Below are positions 15,211 to 25,042 of a stretch of DNA of 27,475 nucleotides, piece by piece. A program made the translations under genes and the position numbers. Each line of letters opens with the position of its first letter. Position 1 is the first letter of the stretch. Source of the DNA: a virus; the IMG/VR virus record IMGVR_UViG_3300032286_000590, positions 1 through 27,475 of that record, one strand, 5' to 3'. The notes under the pieces are model-generated. The model was not told the DNA's origin. It did no database searches and was given only the letters and a program-made list of their open reading frames with translations.

Positions 15211-17348
15211 GATGTGCAAATAATATCATATGTTATTTTTAATCTTATTGTTAAAACTTGTGATAGTATTTGTTGATTATTAGGTTCAGCGATAATTTTA
15301 ACTTTATTTGTGAACAAGTCATATTCAACACTTTCAACACCAGGTACATCATTAATAATTGTTTTTAAAGCATTAGCATATTCAGAGTCTAATGGTACTG
15401 AATTTCTAGTATATCCAGTATAAAAAATTAAACTATCACTATAACCATTAGGTTCTAGTTCTACAATTATTTCATAAATCCCATAATTTAAATTACACAA
15501 TGGATTATTAGAAGCCAAATCGTCAAACCCTTCATTAAACATATCCGATAATGTCTGGCTACCTATTGGTTGTATAATGAAATCTTGTGTATCAATTGTA
15601 TAAACCTGAGTTGTTGTAATTGATCTAAAACAATCAACAATAATTTCTCTCTTTAAACTACAATCATTATCATCAGTTAATAATAGTGTATATGTCCCCC
15701 CAGTTAACCCAGAAACTATAATACTCTGAGGATTGTTTGGTATATTACTGGACCAATTAAATACAAATGGTGGTTTGCCTTTTGTAATAAATGTGTTAAT
15801 AATACCATCATTACCCTTATCACATGCTATTGGATATAAATAAAAATCAACCCCATTATTCTGGCTGATATATACTTCTTTGGTTTGTTCACAACCTAAA
15901 GAATCTATAACCCTGCTAGTATATTGCCCACTTTGTATATTATTAAATGTAACAGCGCTTAAAGAAGTATCTAATATAGAATAATCCGTTCCTAAATAAT
16001 AGCTATATGGAGGTGTACCCCCTGAACTAATATATAAAAATACACCGCCATTAGAATTCCCACAAGTTGTTCCAGTTGTCGAATAGTTTAAACTAAACCT
16101 ATTTTCTGTCATTATAGTAACTTCATCACTATAATAACAACCACTAGAATCTGTAATGTAAGCAGTATAATTACCACTTTGCAAATTATTAAATGTATGA
16201 TTATTTGAATTTGTTATAAATGTATTTGTATTTCCACTTGAATTAATAATCCCAAAAGTATATGGACCTAATCCCCCATTTGCTGTTAATGTTAATGCTC
16301 CTCCATTATTTGAACAATATGAATTTTGAACAAAAATGTCAGCTGATATCATACTATTAACGGTAGATAATGTTAATGAAGTGTTAACATTACAAAGCCC
16401 AGCATCTGTTATTGATATAGTGTAACCATTAGCTGGTAAATTATCTATTAAAATTGTCTTCTCATACGTTATGTCAACATATCCACCATTCAATAAATAA
16501 TAATATGGTGCAGTCCCCCCACTTAAAGTTATGGTTATACTACCATTTGAATTAAAACAAATTGGTGGTGACGTTGTTATTGATTGAATACCCAAGTTTT
16601 GAACATCCTTAACTTCAATTGTTTTTGTTTTTGAACAATTTTTAGCATCAACTATTTCAACTGAATACAATCCACTTGTCAACCCAGTTATAGTATTTCC
16701 AGTTTGTGGTACACTCCAATTATATGTGTATGGCGAATAGCCTGTTTCCCCCGTTATATATATTTTACCTGTTGATCCTGAAAAACAAGGTGAATCGTCT
16801 ATAACATAATACCCAAAATCAAAATCACTAGATGATTCAATAATAAATGATTCTGTCTTTGCAGTACACCCACCAAAATCTTCAAAATATAAATAATATG
16901 TACCACCGCTTAAATTATTATAAAAAATATAGTTTGATATACTACCTTTGCTATCTATTAAATTTGATTGCTGCGTATATAAATACGAGTAAATGGATGA
17001 GTTATTTGATGTTGTACTAGCAACTACTTGCCCATTGTTATTTCCACAAGTTGTATCAACAACATTACTTATGTTAGCACAAAATCCGCTTGATATTGGT
17101 ATATTAATATAATATTCTAAATTTGTTGGTGTCGATGAATCATTTATCTTTACCGAATATGAACCCCCACTTAATGAGGATACAAATATTGGGCTAGTTG
17201 TATTAATAATAGTTGCATTATTTAGTGGTGCTAAAAAATCAATTGTATATGGTGGAGTTCCACCACTTAAAGCCAGAATAAAAGCACCACTACTATTACT
17301 ACTACAATCACCCGTTAATGTTAAATTATAAGAAAATGCAGACATCAT
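15207..17348 (-). CDS. SprB-repeat structural protein (adhesin-like), 713 residues
   Basis: About seven repeats of roughly 70-80 residues carry the SprB signature: GG-PY near the start and a (L/I)-G-Y-(S/T)-hydrophobic-D-x-x-x-C near the end. Examples are SGGTPPYTI, SGGTAPYYYLLNGG, ANGGLGPYTFG, SSGGTPPYSYYLG and KGKPPFVFNW, with closers such as GLYSVEIVDAKNC and GNYTAYITDSSGC. SprB is the gliding adhesin of Flavobacteria, and such repeats mark Bacteroidota surface proteins. A different C-terminal domain (about residues 575-713, with IGSQTLSDMFNEG) probably anchors it to the baseplate. There is no signal peptide, as expected for a virion protein. The ATG at 17348 overlaps the previous stop (ATGA) and is preferred over a TTG at 17354. 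Confidence 0.8.
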   Translation of the reverse strand: MMSAFSYNLTLTGDCSSNSSGAFILALSGGTPPYTIDFLAPLNNATIINTTSPIFVSSLSGGSYSVKINDSSTPTNLEYYINIPISSGFCANISNVVDTTCGNNNGQVVASTTSNNSSIYSYLYTQQSNLIDSKGSISNYIFYNNLSGGTYYLYFEDFGGCTAKTESFIIESSSDFDFGYYVIDDSPCFSGSTGKIYITGETGYSPYTYNWSVPQTGNTITGLTSGLYSVEIVDAKNCSKTKTIEVKDVQNLGIQSITTSPPICFNSNGSITITLSGGTAPYYYLLNGGYVDITYEKTILIDNLPANGYTISITDAGLCNVNTSLTLSTVNSMISADIFVQNSYCSNNGGALTLTANGGLGPYTFGIINSSGNTNTFITNSNNHTFNNLQSGNYTAYITDSSGCYYSDEVTIMTENRFSLNYSTTGTTCGNSNGGVFLYISSGGTPPYSYYLGTDYSILDTSLSAVTFNNIQSGQYTSRVIDSLGCEQTKEVYISQNNGVDFYLYPIACDKGNDGIINTFITKGKPPFVFNWSSNIPNNPQSIIVSGLTGGTYTLLLTDDNDCSLKREIIVDCFRSITTTQVYTIDTQDFIIQPIGSQTLSDMFNEGFDDLASNNPLCNLNYGIYEIIVELEPNGYSDSLIFYTGYTRNSVPLDSEYANALKTIINDVPGVESVEYDLFTNKVKIIAEPNNQQILSQVLTIRLKITYDIICTS

Positions 17349-20300
17349 TGACAAATTAAAGTTACATCAACACTAATATTTAGTGTCATCTTTTTATTAT
17401 CAGTATTTACTGTTTTACAAAATAAATCAGTCAATACCAATTGATTATCCATTGATTCTTGATAATTAATATTATTTTTTATTAAACTAGGTAAAACACT
17501 ATTCAAAGTATTTGACCATATTTGTTGTGTTGGAGCATCTGTATCGCCTAGTCCAAGATAAAATTTAGTTTTATTAATTACTGTATTACCTAATTTAAAT
17601 TCCAAATACCAAGTTGTCATAACTTTATTATTATCACAATTAGCCGTTGTCGATTGTTTAGATTTAGTTATATTATTTCTTAGTATGTCTAAAAATTTAT
17701 CATTAGGCATAGAAATAATCTGTGCTACATTTTTTTGGCAAACACCATTAAATATATCAGAATTTATTAACTCAGGACTATCAGCTTTTATATCTAAAGT
17801 TTTAACATTTAAATTTCTATTAATTATAGAAACACAATTTTCTATATTATAACCCATATTATTTAAAGATGTTATTATACTATTAGTATAGTAGGTATCG
17901 GTAGCATTTTGATTAACATCCAGCATATAACTAAATTGAGTTTTATCACTCAACCCATTGTTATTCTTATACACACCATCCCCATTTTTTATGGCTATTA
18001 ATAAGTTTTTAAAATCTAATGATTTTACTTCATTTGTGTTAACTCTAAATATAATACCCGTATAATATGAATTTGAAAAATTCGCTATTCCATTTCTTAA
18101 ATTACTTATGTCTGTTAAGTATTCCGCTGTTGGCGTTTGATTTATATTTAAACTATCTCTTGTATAAACTGGACTAGCATCACTCTGGAAAACTAGATTT
18201 ATAACACTTCTAATACTAGCTGCTGATCCACCTCTATTTAGTACATCAAAAGTTCTTTCTTTATTTGTAAATTCCTTAATCTTTACTCTATTGTTGTACA
18301 ATACCCCATCATTATTGTAATATTTAAGTAAACAATTTTTTAATACCCCATCTTTCATTTTTAATAATGATGTATAAGTACCAGCCATATTAGTTTCATT
18401 ACTATACCAAATATTTATTTCTGTATCTTTATTTAAGACTCTCTTATTTGGTATTTCCCCAACCACACAACCTAACCTTCTTTTGTAAACATATTTTTGC
18501 CTATGAAATGGTGTATTCTCGTATCTTGATCCACCAATCCAAATTGTTGTCGCAGGAATCATTTGTTCAACAATATTAATCCAATATGGGTTAATATTGT
18601 TTGCATACTCAATTAAATTACTATATGTGTATTTATTTGTTGCATTAATTTGGTTTCTTGCACCAATATATAACCAATACAAATATTGCAATACAGGATA
18701 ACCACCAGTTTTTCCATCAGTAATAAACAATCTATTTCTAGTGTTTAACATGTTGCTTGAAAAAGTTTGAGAAAACTCAAAAAATGTCTTAGTTTTAGGG
18801 CTTGGTATTATAGTGGTACTATCTTTATCGTCTGTATTTTTATTTGGGTTATTTGACCCAACATTTATGAATGTTAAACCCTCTTGTGGTATTGGAAAAT
18901 TATTTTCAACGGACTTTAGCCAAACGTCATATAATATAGCTTGGGATGGATTAATATATAATTCGATGTTTTTAACATTTAGAACCAACCTTTCAGTCGT
19001 TAAAAAATAATACGCATTATACTCACCAGAACTTGATTTTCTTGTTGCCAAATCATCAATATTCCAAGATTTTTTATTATCAATTGTCTTAGTTAAAGCG
19101 AACCCATCATTAATATATGGCAATCTTCTAAATAAATCTAAATATTTTTGACCATATGTGAAGCCTTCAAATTCTGAACTATATATTGTAGTATCCCCGC
19201 TAACTACTCTCTTTGGTATTTCTAAACTTCTATGAGATGGGGTCAGTTCATACCAGCCTGCACCTTTTTGAAAATAGAAATCAGGATTATTAACTTTTTT
19301 AGGATATCCACTTAAATAATCAACAGGATACTCATTTATATTGTAATCAACTACAACAGAATCATTATTTGACGTAAAACCAGTAAATATAACGCCCTCA
19401 ATTGTATACGTTTTGTTCGTAAAAATAGGATCAGAATCAATATAATATCCCCCATCTAGTTTAGCTATAGAATTATTAAATTTATTTAAATTTATTGGTG
19501 CATCAGCCAAGTATATGTGCTCGTTGAATTGTATCATAGCATCTGGAACACCAAATAACTTCATTAAAAATTCAATAGGTCTTCTTGTTCCCTTTGATTT
19601 AAATAAATAAAATGAATTTATTACTAAATTTCTATAAAAAGTATAATTTAATTCTAATGGGGTTTGAGTTCTACTATAAGCAGAATATACACCACTTTCA
19701 TTCGTACCGAAAATTGAGTCGATTAATGACTTATCATATAAGAAATCAAAGTTATCCCCCCAGCCTAATGTTTTACTTAAATTTGCTACTAATTGTGAAG
19801 GGATATCATTTTTAGGTACATAATTAACAGCGTTCATGTATCCTAATGAATCAATAAATTTCTTTACTTCATCAAAACTACGACCATATATTTGTAAAAC
19901 ACTTTCAACTCTACGGTCATTCGTATCAAATTCTTTTAAAGAATCAGCAACAAAAAATCTCGATATCAAGTTGGTTTTAACCCCATCAAAATATTCAGCA
20001 ATCTCTTGTAATTTATTCAAATAAGTATCAAAACTCTCGGATGATATATCTAAATTCCAACTACCATCTAGTGGCCAATTTAAACTATAATTGACAATAA
20101 CAAAACTACCATCGTCTTTCTCCTCTGGAACTTGTAAGTTCATAGTGTAAACTGGGTTTGTTAATGTATTTAACATGTATTGTTCAACCTCGTCAAAATC
20201 ACTCTTCAGAATTAAATTATATAAAAAATCGTTTGGTCTAATTATATAAGGCGTTATTGAACTATGTACACCAAAGACATCAACATTAAATGGGTTGCCT

Positions 20301-20956
20301 GATACTGTAATATTTAATATCCCATCTGTCAAAGTATCTGTTGTTGTTAATATAGTTATTGGATATTGTTTACCACTTATATCTAAAACATAATCTCTAT
20401 AATATGTTGTTAAATCCCTAAACTTACTAACACTAATTTCGTTCGAACTAATATTAATTGCAGCATTTTTTGTAAAATCAACCCCAAATGGATTATTTAC
20501 TTTTAATACATCAATATCAAATGTTGTATTGATTAAATCATAATTAATATTTGTTGCAGTATAACCAGTAACTAAATTATCATTATATAAATTAACATCA
20601 ATTGATGCTGGAAAATAATTTATAATTTTTGTTATTGAAACTGAAAATCTTTTTGATAATGAACCATATAATGAAAAATTAAAAACTTGTGATATATCAT
20701 AATTTGGTACAATATTTAATTCATTAGCTATGCTTTCTCTTACATTAGATATATCACTAATACCTAAGTCCAAAAGATTTATTGGCTTATCAAATAAATT
20801 TGTATAAAAACTTGGCGATGTTTTTTCCGTTATACTTGGGGTAAACTGGAAATTACCATAGGTTAAACCCCCACCTTGCACAAGCTGGTATCCAACTAAA
20901 TTATCAAATACTCCAATTCCACTACCTGGACTTTTCTTAATATAAATTATTGGCAT
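17345..20956 (-). CDS. Large baseplate-type structural protein, 1203 residues
   Basis: This is the longest gene here and soluble throughout. A block near residues 340-470 (RRVESVLQIYGRSFDEVKKF, later LFKSKGTRRPIEFLMKLFG) resembles baseplate wedge proteins of the tail protein I/gp7 type, where a subunit-joining domain precedes host-facing parts. A later block (VEQMIPATTIWIGG, then RQKYVYKRRLG) is one I associate with large Bacteroidota phage tail proteins. It shares one base with the upstream stop (TAATG) and overlaps the SprB-repeat gene downstream, so it is tightly coupled. I infer a wedge or peripheral scaffold to which the SprB-repeat and fibre proteins attach. The exact T4 counterpart cannot be assigned. 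Confidence 0.65.
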   Translation of the reverse strand: MPIIYIKKSPGSGIGVFDNLVGYQLVQGGGLTYGNFQFTPSITEKTSPSFYTNLFDKPINLLDLGISDISNVRESIANELNIVPNYDISQVFNFSLYGSLSKRFSVSITKIINYFPASIDVNLYNDNLVTGYTATNINYDLINTTFDIDVLKVNNPFGVDFTKNAAINISSNEISVSKFRDLTTYYRDYVLDISGKQYPITILTTTDTLTDGILNITVSGNPFNVDVFGVHSSITPYIIRPNDFLYNLILKSDFDEVEQYMLNTLTNPVYTMNLQVPEEKDDGSFVIVNYSLNWPLDGSWNLDISSESFDTYLNKLQEIAEYFDGVKTNLISRFFVADSLKEFDTNDRRVESVLQIYGRSFDEVKKFIDSLGYMNAVNYVPKNDIPSQLVANLSKTLGWGDNFDFLYDKSLIDSIFGTNESGVYSAYSRTQTPLELNYTFYRNLVINSFYLFKSKGTRRPIEFLMKLFGVPDAMIQFNEHIYLADAPINLNKFNNSIAKLDGGYYIDSDPIFTNKTYTIEGVIFTGFTSNNDSVVVDYNINEYPVDYLSGYPKKVNNPDFYFQKGAGWYELTPSHRSLEIPKRVVSGDTTIYSSEFEGFTYGQKYLDLFRRLPYINDGFALTKTIDNKKSWNIDDLATRKSSSGEYNAYYFLTTERLVLNVKNIELYINPSQAILYDVWLKSVENNFPIPQEGLTFINVGSNNPNKNTDDKDSTTIIPSPKTKTFFEFSQTFSSNMLNTRNRLFITDGKTGGYPVLQYLYWLYIGARNQINATNKYTYSNLIEYANNINPYWINIVEQMIPATTIWIGGSRYENTPFHRQKYVYKRRLGCVVGEIPNKRVLNKDTEINIWYSNETNMAGTYTSLLKMKDGVLKNCLLKYYNNDGVLYNNRVKIKEFTNKERTFDVLNRGGSAASIRSVINLVFQSDASPVYTRDSLNINQTPTAEYLTDISNLRNGIANFSNSYYTGIIFRVNTNEVKSLDFKNLLIAIKNGDGVYKNNNGLSDKTQFSYMLDVNQNATDTYYTNSIITSLNNMGYNIENCVSIINRNLNVKTLDIKADSPELINSDIFNGVCQKNVAQIISMPNDKFLDILRNNITKSKQSTTANCDNNKVMTTWYLEFKLGNTVINKTKFYLGLGDTDAPTQQIWSNTLNSVLPSLIKNNINYQESMDNQLVLTDLFCKTVNTDNKKMTLNISVDVTLICQ

Positions 20957-21849
20957 TATTCTATTATATTATCAAAGTTTTTACTTATATCAATATCATC
21001 ACCTCGGTCTTCTCTAACCTCATAAAGCAATTCATTAAATTGATTTCTAACTTCAAATAAATTATATTGTTTATATATGTTATTTTCACTATCATATATA
21101 GTGTATATTCCATCCTCAACAGATTTAGTCTGGTTGCCAAATATCCCAACAGCTAATGTTGATATGTCATGTTCAGCAATCTCAACCTCTAATGTAGTAG
21201 GATTAAAATATGTATTAGAAATAATAATGCTTTGACCAGGCTGCCCAATAAATGGTACAGCATTTGTCTTGTTAGATGGTGTACTACTAGGGGAAAGCGT
21301 TAAAAAAACTAAATTAGTATTATTATCAACATATCTATATCTTATTGTTTTTTGTGATGTATTTGTTTCATTTGTAACAATTGGCTCACAAAAGAAAGAT
21401 GATGTTATTATTCTAAAAAAGTTAGGTACTTTATTCCCTTTATTTATATATTCAACTCTATATCCAACTAATTCTTGAATTGTTTCAAATTTATTCCTAA
21501 AATCATCTGGAACATCATCTAAATTTATTATGATACCTTTAACATTTGGTAATGCACTTAATATACCGCAATCACTTATCTTTGTTCTAATTTGCGCTGG
21601 TCTTAAATATAAAGTATAATAACCAATGCTACTAAATTCAGCAGCAGGTAATGTTAAATTATATAACCCCCCCAATAACTCTTGAGTATTAACATCATCA
21701 AAATATGGCTTTAATAATGTTGTTGCAGATAATTTTTTTTGAACAATGTTTTCTGTTTGATTTCTTGATGGTGAATATATCATGATTATTTCTACATCCT
21801 CTGGACTAACATCACTAGGTCTAACTGTACCATACACTCCAATTGCCAT
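20956..21849 (-). CDS. Unrecognised structural protein, 297 residues
   Basis: It starts MAIGVYGTVRPSDVSPEDVE and has IIMIYSPSRNQTEN, LYNLTLPAAEFSSIGYYTLY and a C-terminal IYTIYDSENNIYKQYNLFEV. No catalytic motif, membrane segment or coiled coil stands out. The pattern looks beta-rich with several glycine turns. It is the first gene of a run that includes the 1203-residue baseplate protein, which it joins by a TAATG overlap. A TATTTATA box lies 24 bases before its ATG. A baseplate wedge component is a reasonable guess from context only. Confidence 0.6.
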   Translation of the reverse strand: MAIGVYGTVRPSDVSPEDVEIIMIYSPSRNQTENIVQKKLSATTLLKPYFDDVNTQELLGGLYNLTLPAAEFSSIGYYTLYLRPAQIRTKISDCGILSALPNVKGIIINLDDVPDDFRNKFETIQELVGYRVEYINKGNKVPNFFRIITSSFFCEPIVTNETNTSQKTIRYRYVDNNTNLVFLTLSPSSTPSNKTNAVPFIGQPGQSIIISNTYFNPTTLEVEIAEHDISTLAVGIFGNQTKSVEDGIYTIYDSENNIYKQYNLFEVRNQFNELLYEVREDRGDDIDISKNFDNIIE

Positions 21850-21865
21850 AATATTATTTTTATTT

Positions 21866-21873
21866 TATAAATA
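21866..21873 (-). promoter_or_regulatory. Candidate late-promoter box TATTTATA
   Basis: The minus strand reads AACTATTTATAAAATAAAAA, with the box starting 24 bases before the ATG at 21849. It lies in the 34-base gap after the previous stop, one of the few true gaps in this gene-dense half. Confidence 0.45.
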
Positions 21874-21883
21874 GTTTATTTCT

Positions 21884-22903
21884 TTATTTATTTGCCAAAT
21901 TAAAGAACCCATATCCATAATTTTCTAATTCTTCTATATTTTTAACCTCCCCAAGTCTAAGAACTTTTTCATACCCAGAAATCTTACCCCTCTCAATAAA
22001 AACATTTGAAAAAATTTGTACATTTGATACGGACTTCATTAGAACATCATTTTTAGTTATCCCACTTAAAATTGTGGTATTTTTAGTCAAACCACTAACA
22101 TCAACAATAAATACTGAAACACTATTTTTGTAATCTATATATGAAATATCATTAATTGTGTATGCTGTAAATTCTGTTGTTATATTATCAATTTGACCCA
22201 ATAATACTTTGCCGATGTAAATTGGTTTCCCTACTTTATATTTATTAACACCATAATTACTTAATTCATTTAATTTTGACTTAGTAAAACCACTTAGCGA
22301 TACTGATTGGTTTTCAGTATAATAGTCTATATCAAAATTAGAATCTCCATCAAATATGTACTCATAATCTATTGGAGTATCTTTCCAAGGACCACCACTA
22401 GGAATAAATTCAAATTTACCTTTAGGGTTATCACTAATCTTTGTGGAATCAAAAGGTGTTTTTATGCTTTTAGTTACAATGTTAGTTCCAAAATTATTTA
22501 CTTGTTTTAATGTTATATTGTAAATATTATCAGAATTATACGTATGGCAAATATTATCACCAATAAATGTTTCAATGATATCATCCCCCCAATCTATAAT
22601 GTATTCAGAATTTTTTGTATAGTTATTTTTTAATGAAGTATTATTCACACAAAACTCATATTCAGTTATACCACTAAATGTGAAATTCAATACAGTTTCT
22701 TTTTGTAATATTGCACCATCAAATTCTGAATAATACCCAATATCTATATAACTTTGTGTTAAAAATATTGGAACATTAATATAAGTTTCGCCAGTTAAGA
22801 CTTTACTTATCTGTGAATAAACCCCAACATCTTTATTATTAAATGATTTATTAGAAACCATTCCAAATATTGACTCAGGCGATATTTTAAAATTATTAAT
22901 CAT
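21884..22903 (-). CDS. Structural protein with a PKD-like segment, 339 residues
   Basis: Around residues 100-155 the protein has YIIDWGDDIIETFIG, then CHTYNSDNIYNITL and QVNNFG. The WGD...HTY...Y-I-L-x-x-x-N-x-x-G layout is that of PKD beta-sandwich domains, common in Bacteroidota surface and gliding-adhesin proteins. The rest is beta-rich without motifs I recognise. It starts one base after the stop of the protease-fusion gene and is probably co-translated. The role is likely structural, adding an Ig-like display domain to the baseplate. Confidence 0.6.
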   Translation of the reverse strand: MINNFKISPESIFGMVSNKSFNNKDVGVYSQISKVLTGETYINVPIFLTQSYIDIGYYSEFDGAILQKETVLNFTFSGITEYEFCVNNTSLKNNYTKNSEYIIDWGDDIIETFIGDNICHTYNSDNIYNITLKQVNNFGTNIVTKSIKTPFDSTKISDNPKGKFEFIPSGGPWKDTPIDYEYIFDGDSNFDIDYYTENQSVSLSGFTKSKLNELSNYGVNKYKVGKPIYIGKVLLGQIDNITTEFTAYTINDISYIDYKNSVSVFIVDVSGLTKNTTILSGITKNDVLMKSVSNVQIFSNVFIERGKISGYEKVLRLGEVKNIEELENYGYGFFNLANK

Positions 22904-22904
22904 A

Positions 22905-25040
22905 TTATTTTACATTAACATATTCATACCACTTTATTAAATCACCATTCACGCCAATTCTCTTATTCTCCACTTTCATATCATAATAACCATAGGTTTT
23001 ATCAACATAATTTAATTTTACTTTATAGTAAAAATCAAAAATACTATTTAAATTATATTTGTCTGATGTTAAACCACCTTGTGATATATTACACAATCTA
23101 GTAAACAATCCAGTTGAGCTATCGAAAAAGGTTGCCCCCAGATAGAACGTATCAATACTTAAATAATCTTTATCCTTTAACCAATATAAAAAATACCCCT
23201 CTGTATTTTTATTATAATCTAAAATATAATTTGGATATAATAAGCCATCAGTATTTTTTTCACCATTATTAAATGGTAATATTGTTGTTAATAATATTTT
23301 TTGTTCCTTCGCAATAGGTGAATCATAATAATCTAATTTAAAAAATGAATTTTTAAATTTATTAGAATTATATTTTAAATCTCTAACTAAAAATCTACTA
23401 TTTAAATAACTTGGTATCCATTGAGCTTTATTTGCTATAGTAGTTCCTGTGAAAAAATTAAACTCAAAATTAACAGTATAACATTTTTCTAAGTTTACTG
23501 CCGTAATAGTTGGGGTTGACGTACTTGTTATTGTTGCGGTATTTGTTGGCGTACTTGTTATAGTTGTTGTTGTTGTTACGGTTGGCGTTATAGTTGGTGT
23601 TGGAGTTGTTGTTGGAGTAATAGTTGTTGTTATTGTAATTGTGGGGGTTGGTGTTGGTGCAATTGTTGTTGTGTTAGTTGGTGTGAATGTTGGCGTTGGT
23701 GTTGTGGTTGGTGTTGTAGTTGAAGTGTTAGTTGTTGTCGGTATTGGCGTATTTGTAGCAACTAACCCTGCCTGCCAAAAAATTGTGCTGCCGTTTTTTA
23801 TTGTTTCTTGCGATGATGTTCCTGGTATGAAATATGTTTGAATTTTTGTTAAATCTGAAAATCCGACATTCTGCTCCCCATTCCAAGGTGAAATATTCAT
23901 ATCTTTTGCCAGCCTATCAATTCTATTTGCAAAACCTATTGTTGTAAATGGGTCAATATTTCCATTAACATTATAATTAACTGATGAACCAGCAAAAACT
24001 AACCCTATTATTTTTCTAACACCATTAAAGTCCGCCAATAAAGCTGATCCTGAATCCCCACCTTCAATAGGGGATAAACAAAATCTCCCTGGTGTAATTG
24101 TTGAAGCACTAGCAATGAACCCAATACTATCCCCAAACACAACATTTGTTTCAGATTTTTGATTACCATAAGCAATATTAAAAATATTATATAAACTAAA
24201 TGGAAGTAATTTACTTGCCCCCTCACCTTTAGCACCTGTTCTTGCCCCACTACTAAATAAATTATTACGATTCGATAATAATGAATCAATTTCTTGAGTT
24301 GTAGCATATTGCAATGGTCCAGTATAACCATTTAAATTAAATTGTTTATATGATTGAGTATAACTAATGTCAGATGGTTTTAAAGTAGTTAAGGCAACAT
24401 CCATATAATTTGTACCACTATTGGATATTGGTTTGTATTTTTTAACAGTCCCAATAAAACTTGATGAATCATTAAATGGTTGAACAATCCTATTATTTAA
24501 CACATTAGTTAAAACTCCATTGATATTTCTATTTGAAGTAATAAATGCAGAATCTCCAACCAAAACATGATTGTTTGACACCCCAACTAAGGTATTAGTG
24601 TCATTGTCTTTAGCTAAAAAACCTAATGTCCCAATATATCCAGCTATAGTTGTATAATTTATAGCAGAAGATCCACCTTGTATTGGTCTAATCTTTGCTC
24701 TATTTGGAATTGGATTTGCGTTTGTATACCAATCATAGAAATTAGTTGGACAAAATGATGCTAAATTTGGGTTTGGTTCCCCTTGAAGAAATTTAAAATT
24801 ACCTTCTATAACATCAGTTAAATAAACACTAGTATCAAGTAAAAGTGTTTTTGGTACAATCTCATCACTATTTAGTTCATTTGTTGACAACTTTTTATCA
24901 ACATAATGTATTATACTTAATTCATCTGTTATAGTATTATTAACTACTTTATACCCATATCCTAAACCAATAACATTTTTAGGTCTATTTGGAAAATAGT
25001 CCTCAATTAATTTTGAAATATTATTTGTACTATTAATCAT
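22905..25040 (-). CDS. Trypsin-like serine protease fused by a Pro/Thr linker to a tail-type domain
   Basis: The N-terminus KNVIGLGYGYKVVNNTITDE leads into a chymotrypsin-fold protease. The three triad residues are visible: His158 (GVSNNHVLVGDSAF), Asp214 (YMDVALTTL) and Ser330 (IEGGDSGSALL). The order and spacing match trypsin-like proteases of the type with an N-terminal IGVGVGYK domain. A Pro/Thr-rich linker (about residues 431-512) follows, then a C-terminal domain (513-711) with KLDYYDSPIAKEQKILLT and WLKDKDYLSIDTFYLG, a style I associate with phage tail proteins. There is no signal peptide, so it should act from the virion. It could process tail proteins or digest host surface proteins. 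The start is the ATG at 25040, with a TATTTATA box 28 bases upstream inside the preceding gene. Confidence 0.8.
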   Translation of the reverse strand: MINSTNNISKLIEDYFPNRPKNVIGLGYGYKVVNNTITDELSIIHYVDKKLSTNELNSDEIVPKTLLLDTSVYLTDVIEGNFKFLQGEPNPNLASFCPTNFYDWYTNANPIPNRAKIRPIQGGSSAINYTTIAGYIGTLGFLAKDNDTNTLVGVSNNHVLVGDSAFITSNRNINGVLTNVLNNRIVQPFNDSSSFIGTVKKYKPISNSGTNYMDVALTTLKPSDISYTQSYKQFNLNGYTGPLQYATTQEIDSLLSNRNNLFSSGARTGAKGEGASKLLPFSLYNIFNIAYGNQKSETNVVFGDSIGFIASASTITPGRFCLSPIEGGDSGSALLADFNGVRKIIGLVFAGSSVNYNVNGNIDPFTTIGFANRIDRLAKDMNISPWNGEQNVGFSDLTKIQTYFIPGTSSQETIKNGSTIFWQAGLVATNTPIPTTTNTSTTTPTTTPTPTFTPTNTTTIAPTPTPTITITTTITPTTTPTPTITPTVTTTTTITSTPTNTATITSTSTPTITAVNLEKCYTVNFEFNFFTGTTIANKAQWIPSYLNSRFLVRDLKYNSNKFKNSFFKLDYYDSPIAKEQKILLTTILPFNNGEKNTDGLLYPNYILDYNKNTEGYFLYWLKDKDYLSIDTFYLGATFFDSSTGLFTRLCNISQGGLTSDKYNLNSIFDFYYKVKLNYVDKTYGYYDMKVENKRIGVNGDLIKWYEYVNVK
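23505..23750 (-). repeat. Pro/Thr linker of the protease fusion
   Basis: It encodes about residues 431-512, rich in TPTPT, TTTIT and NTT units, less regular than the array at 13324-13674. It joins protease and tail-type domains. Confidence 0.7.
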
Positions 25041-25042
25041 AT

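Noticed and set aside
15217-15219. TTG start for the 87-residue protein (and similar TTG starts at 17354 and 25345)
   Set aside because: Nearby in-frame ATGs at 15210, 17348 and 25342 are better starts; the first two form ATGA overlaps, as seen between other genes here.
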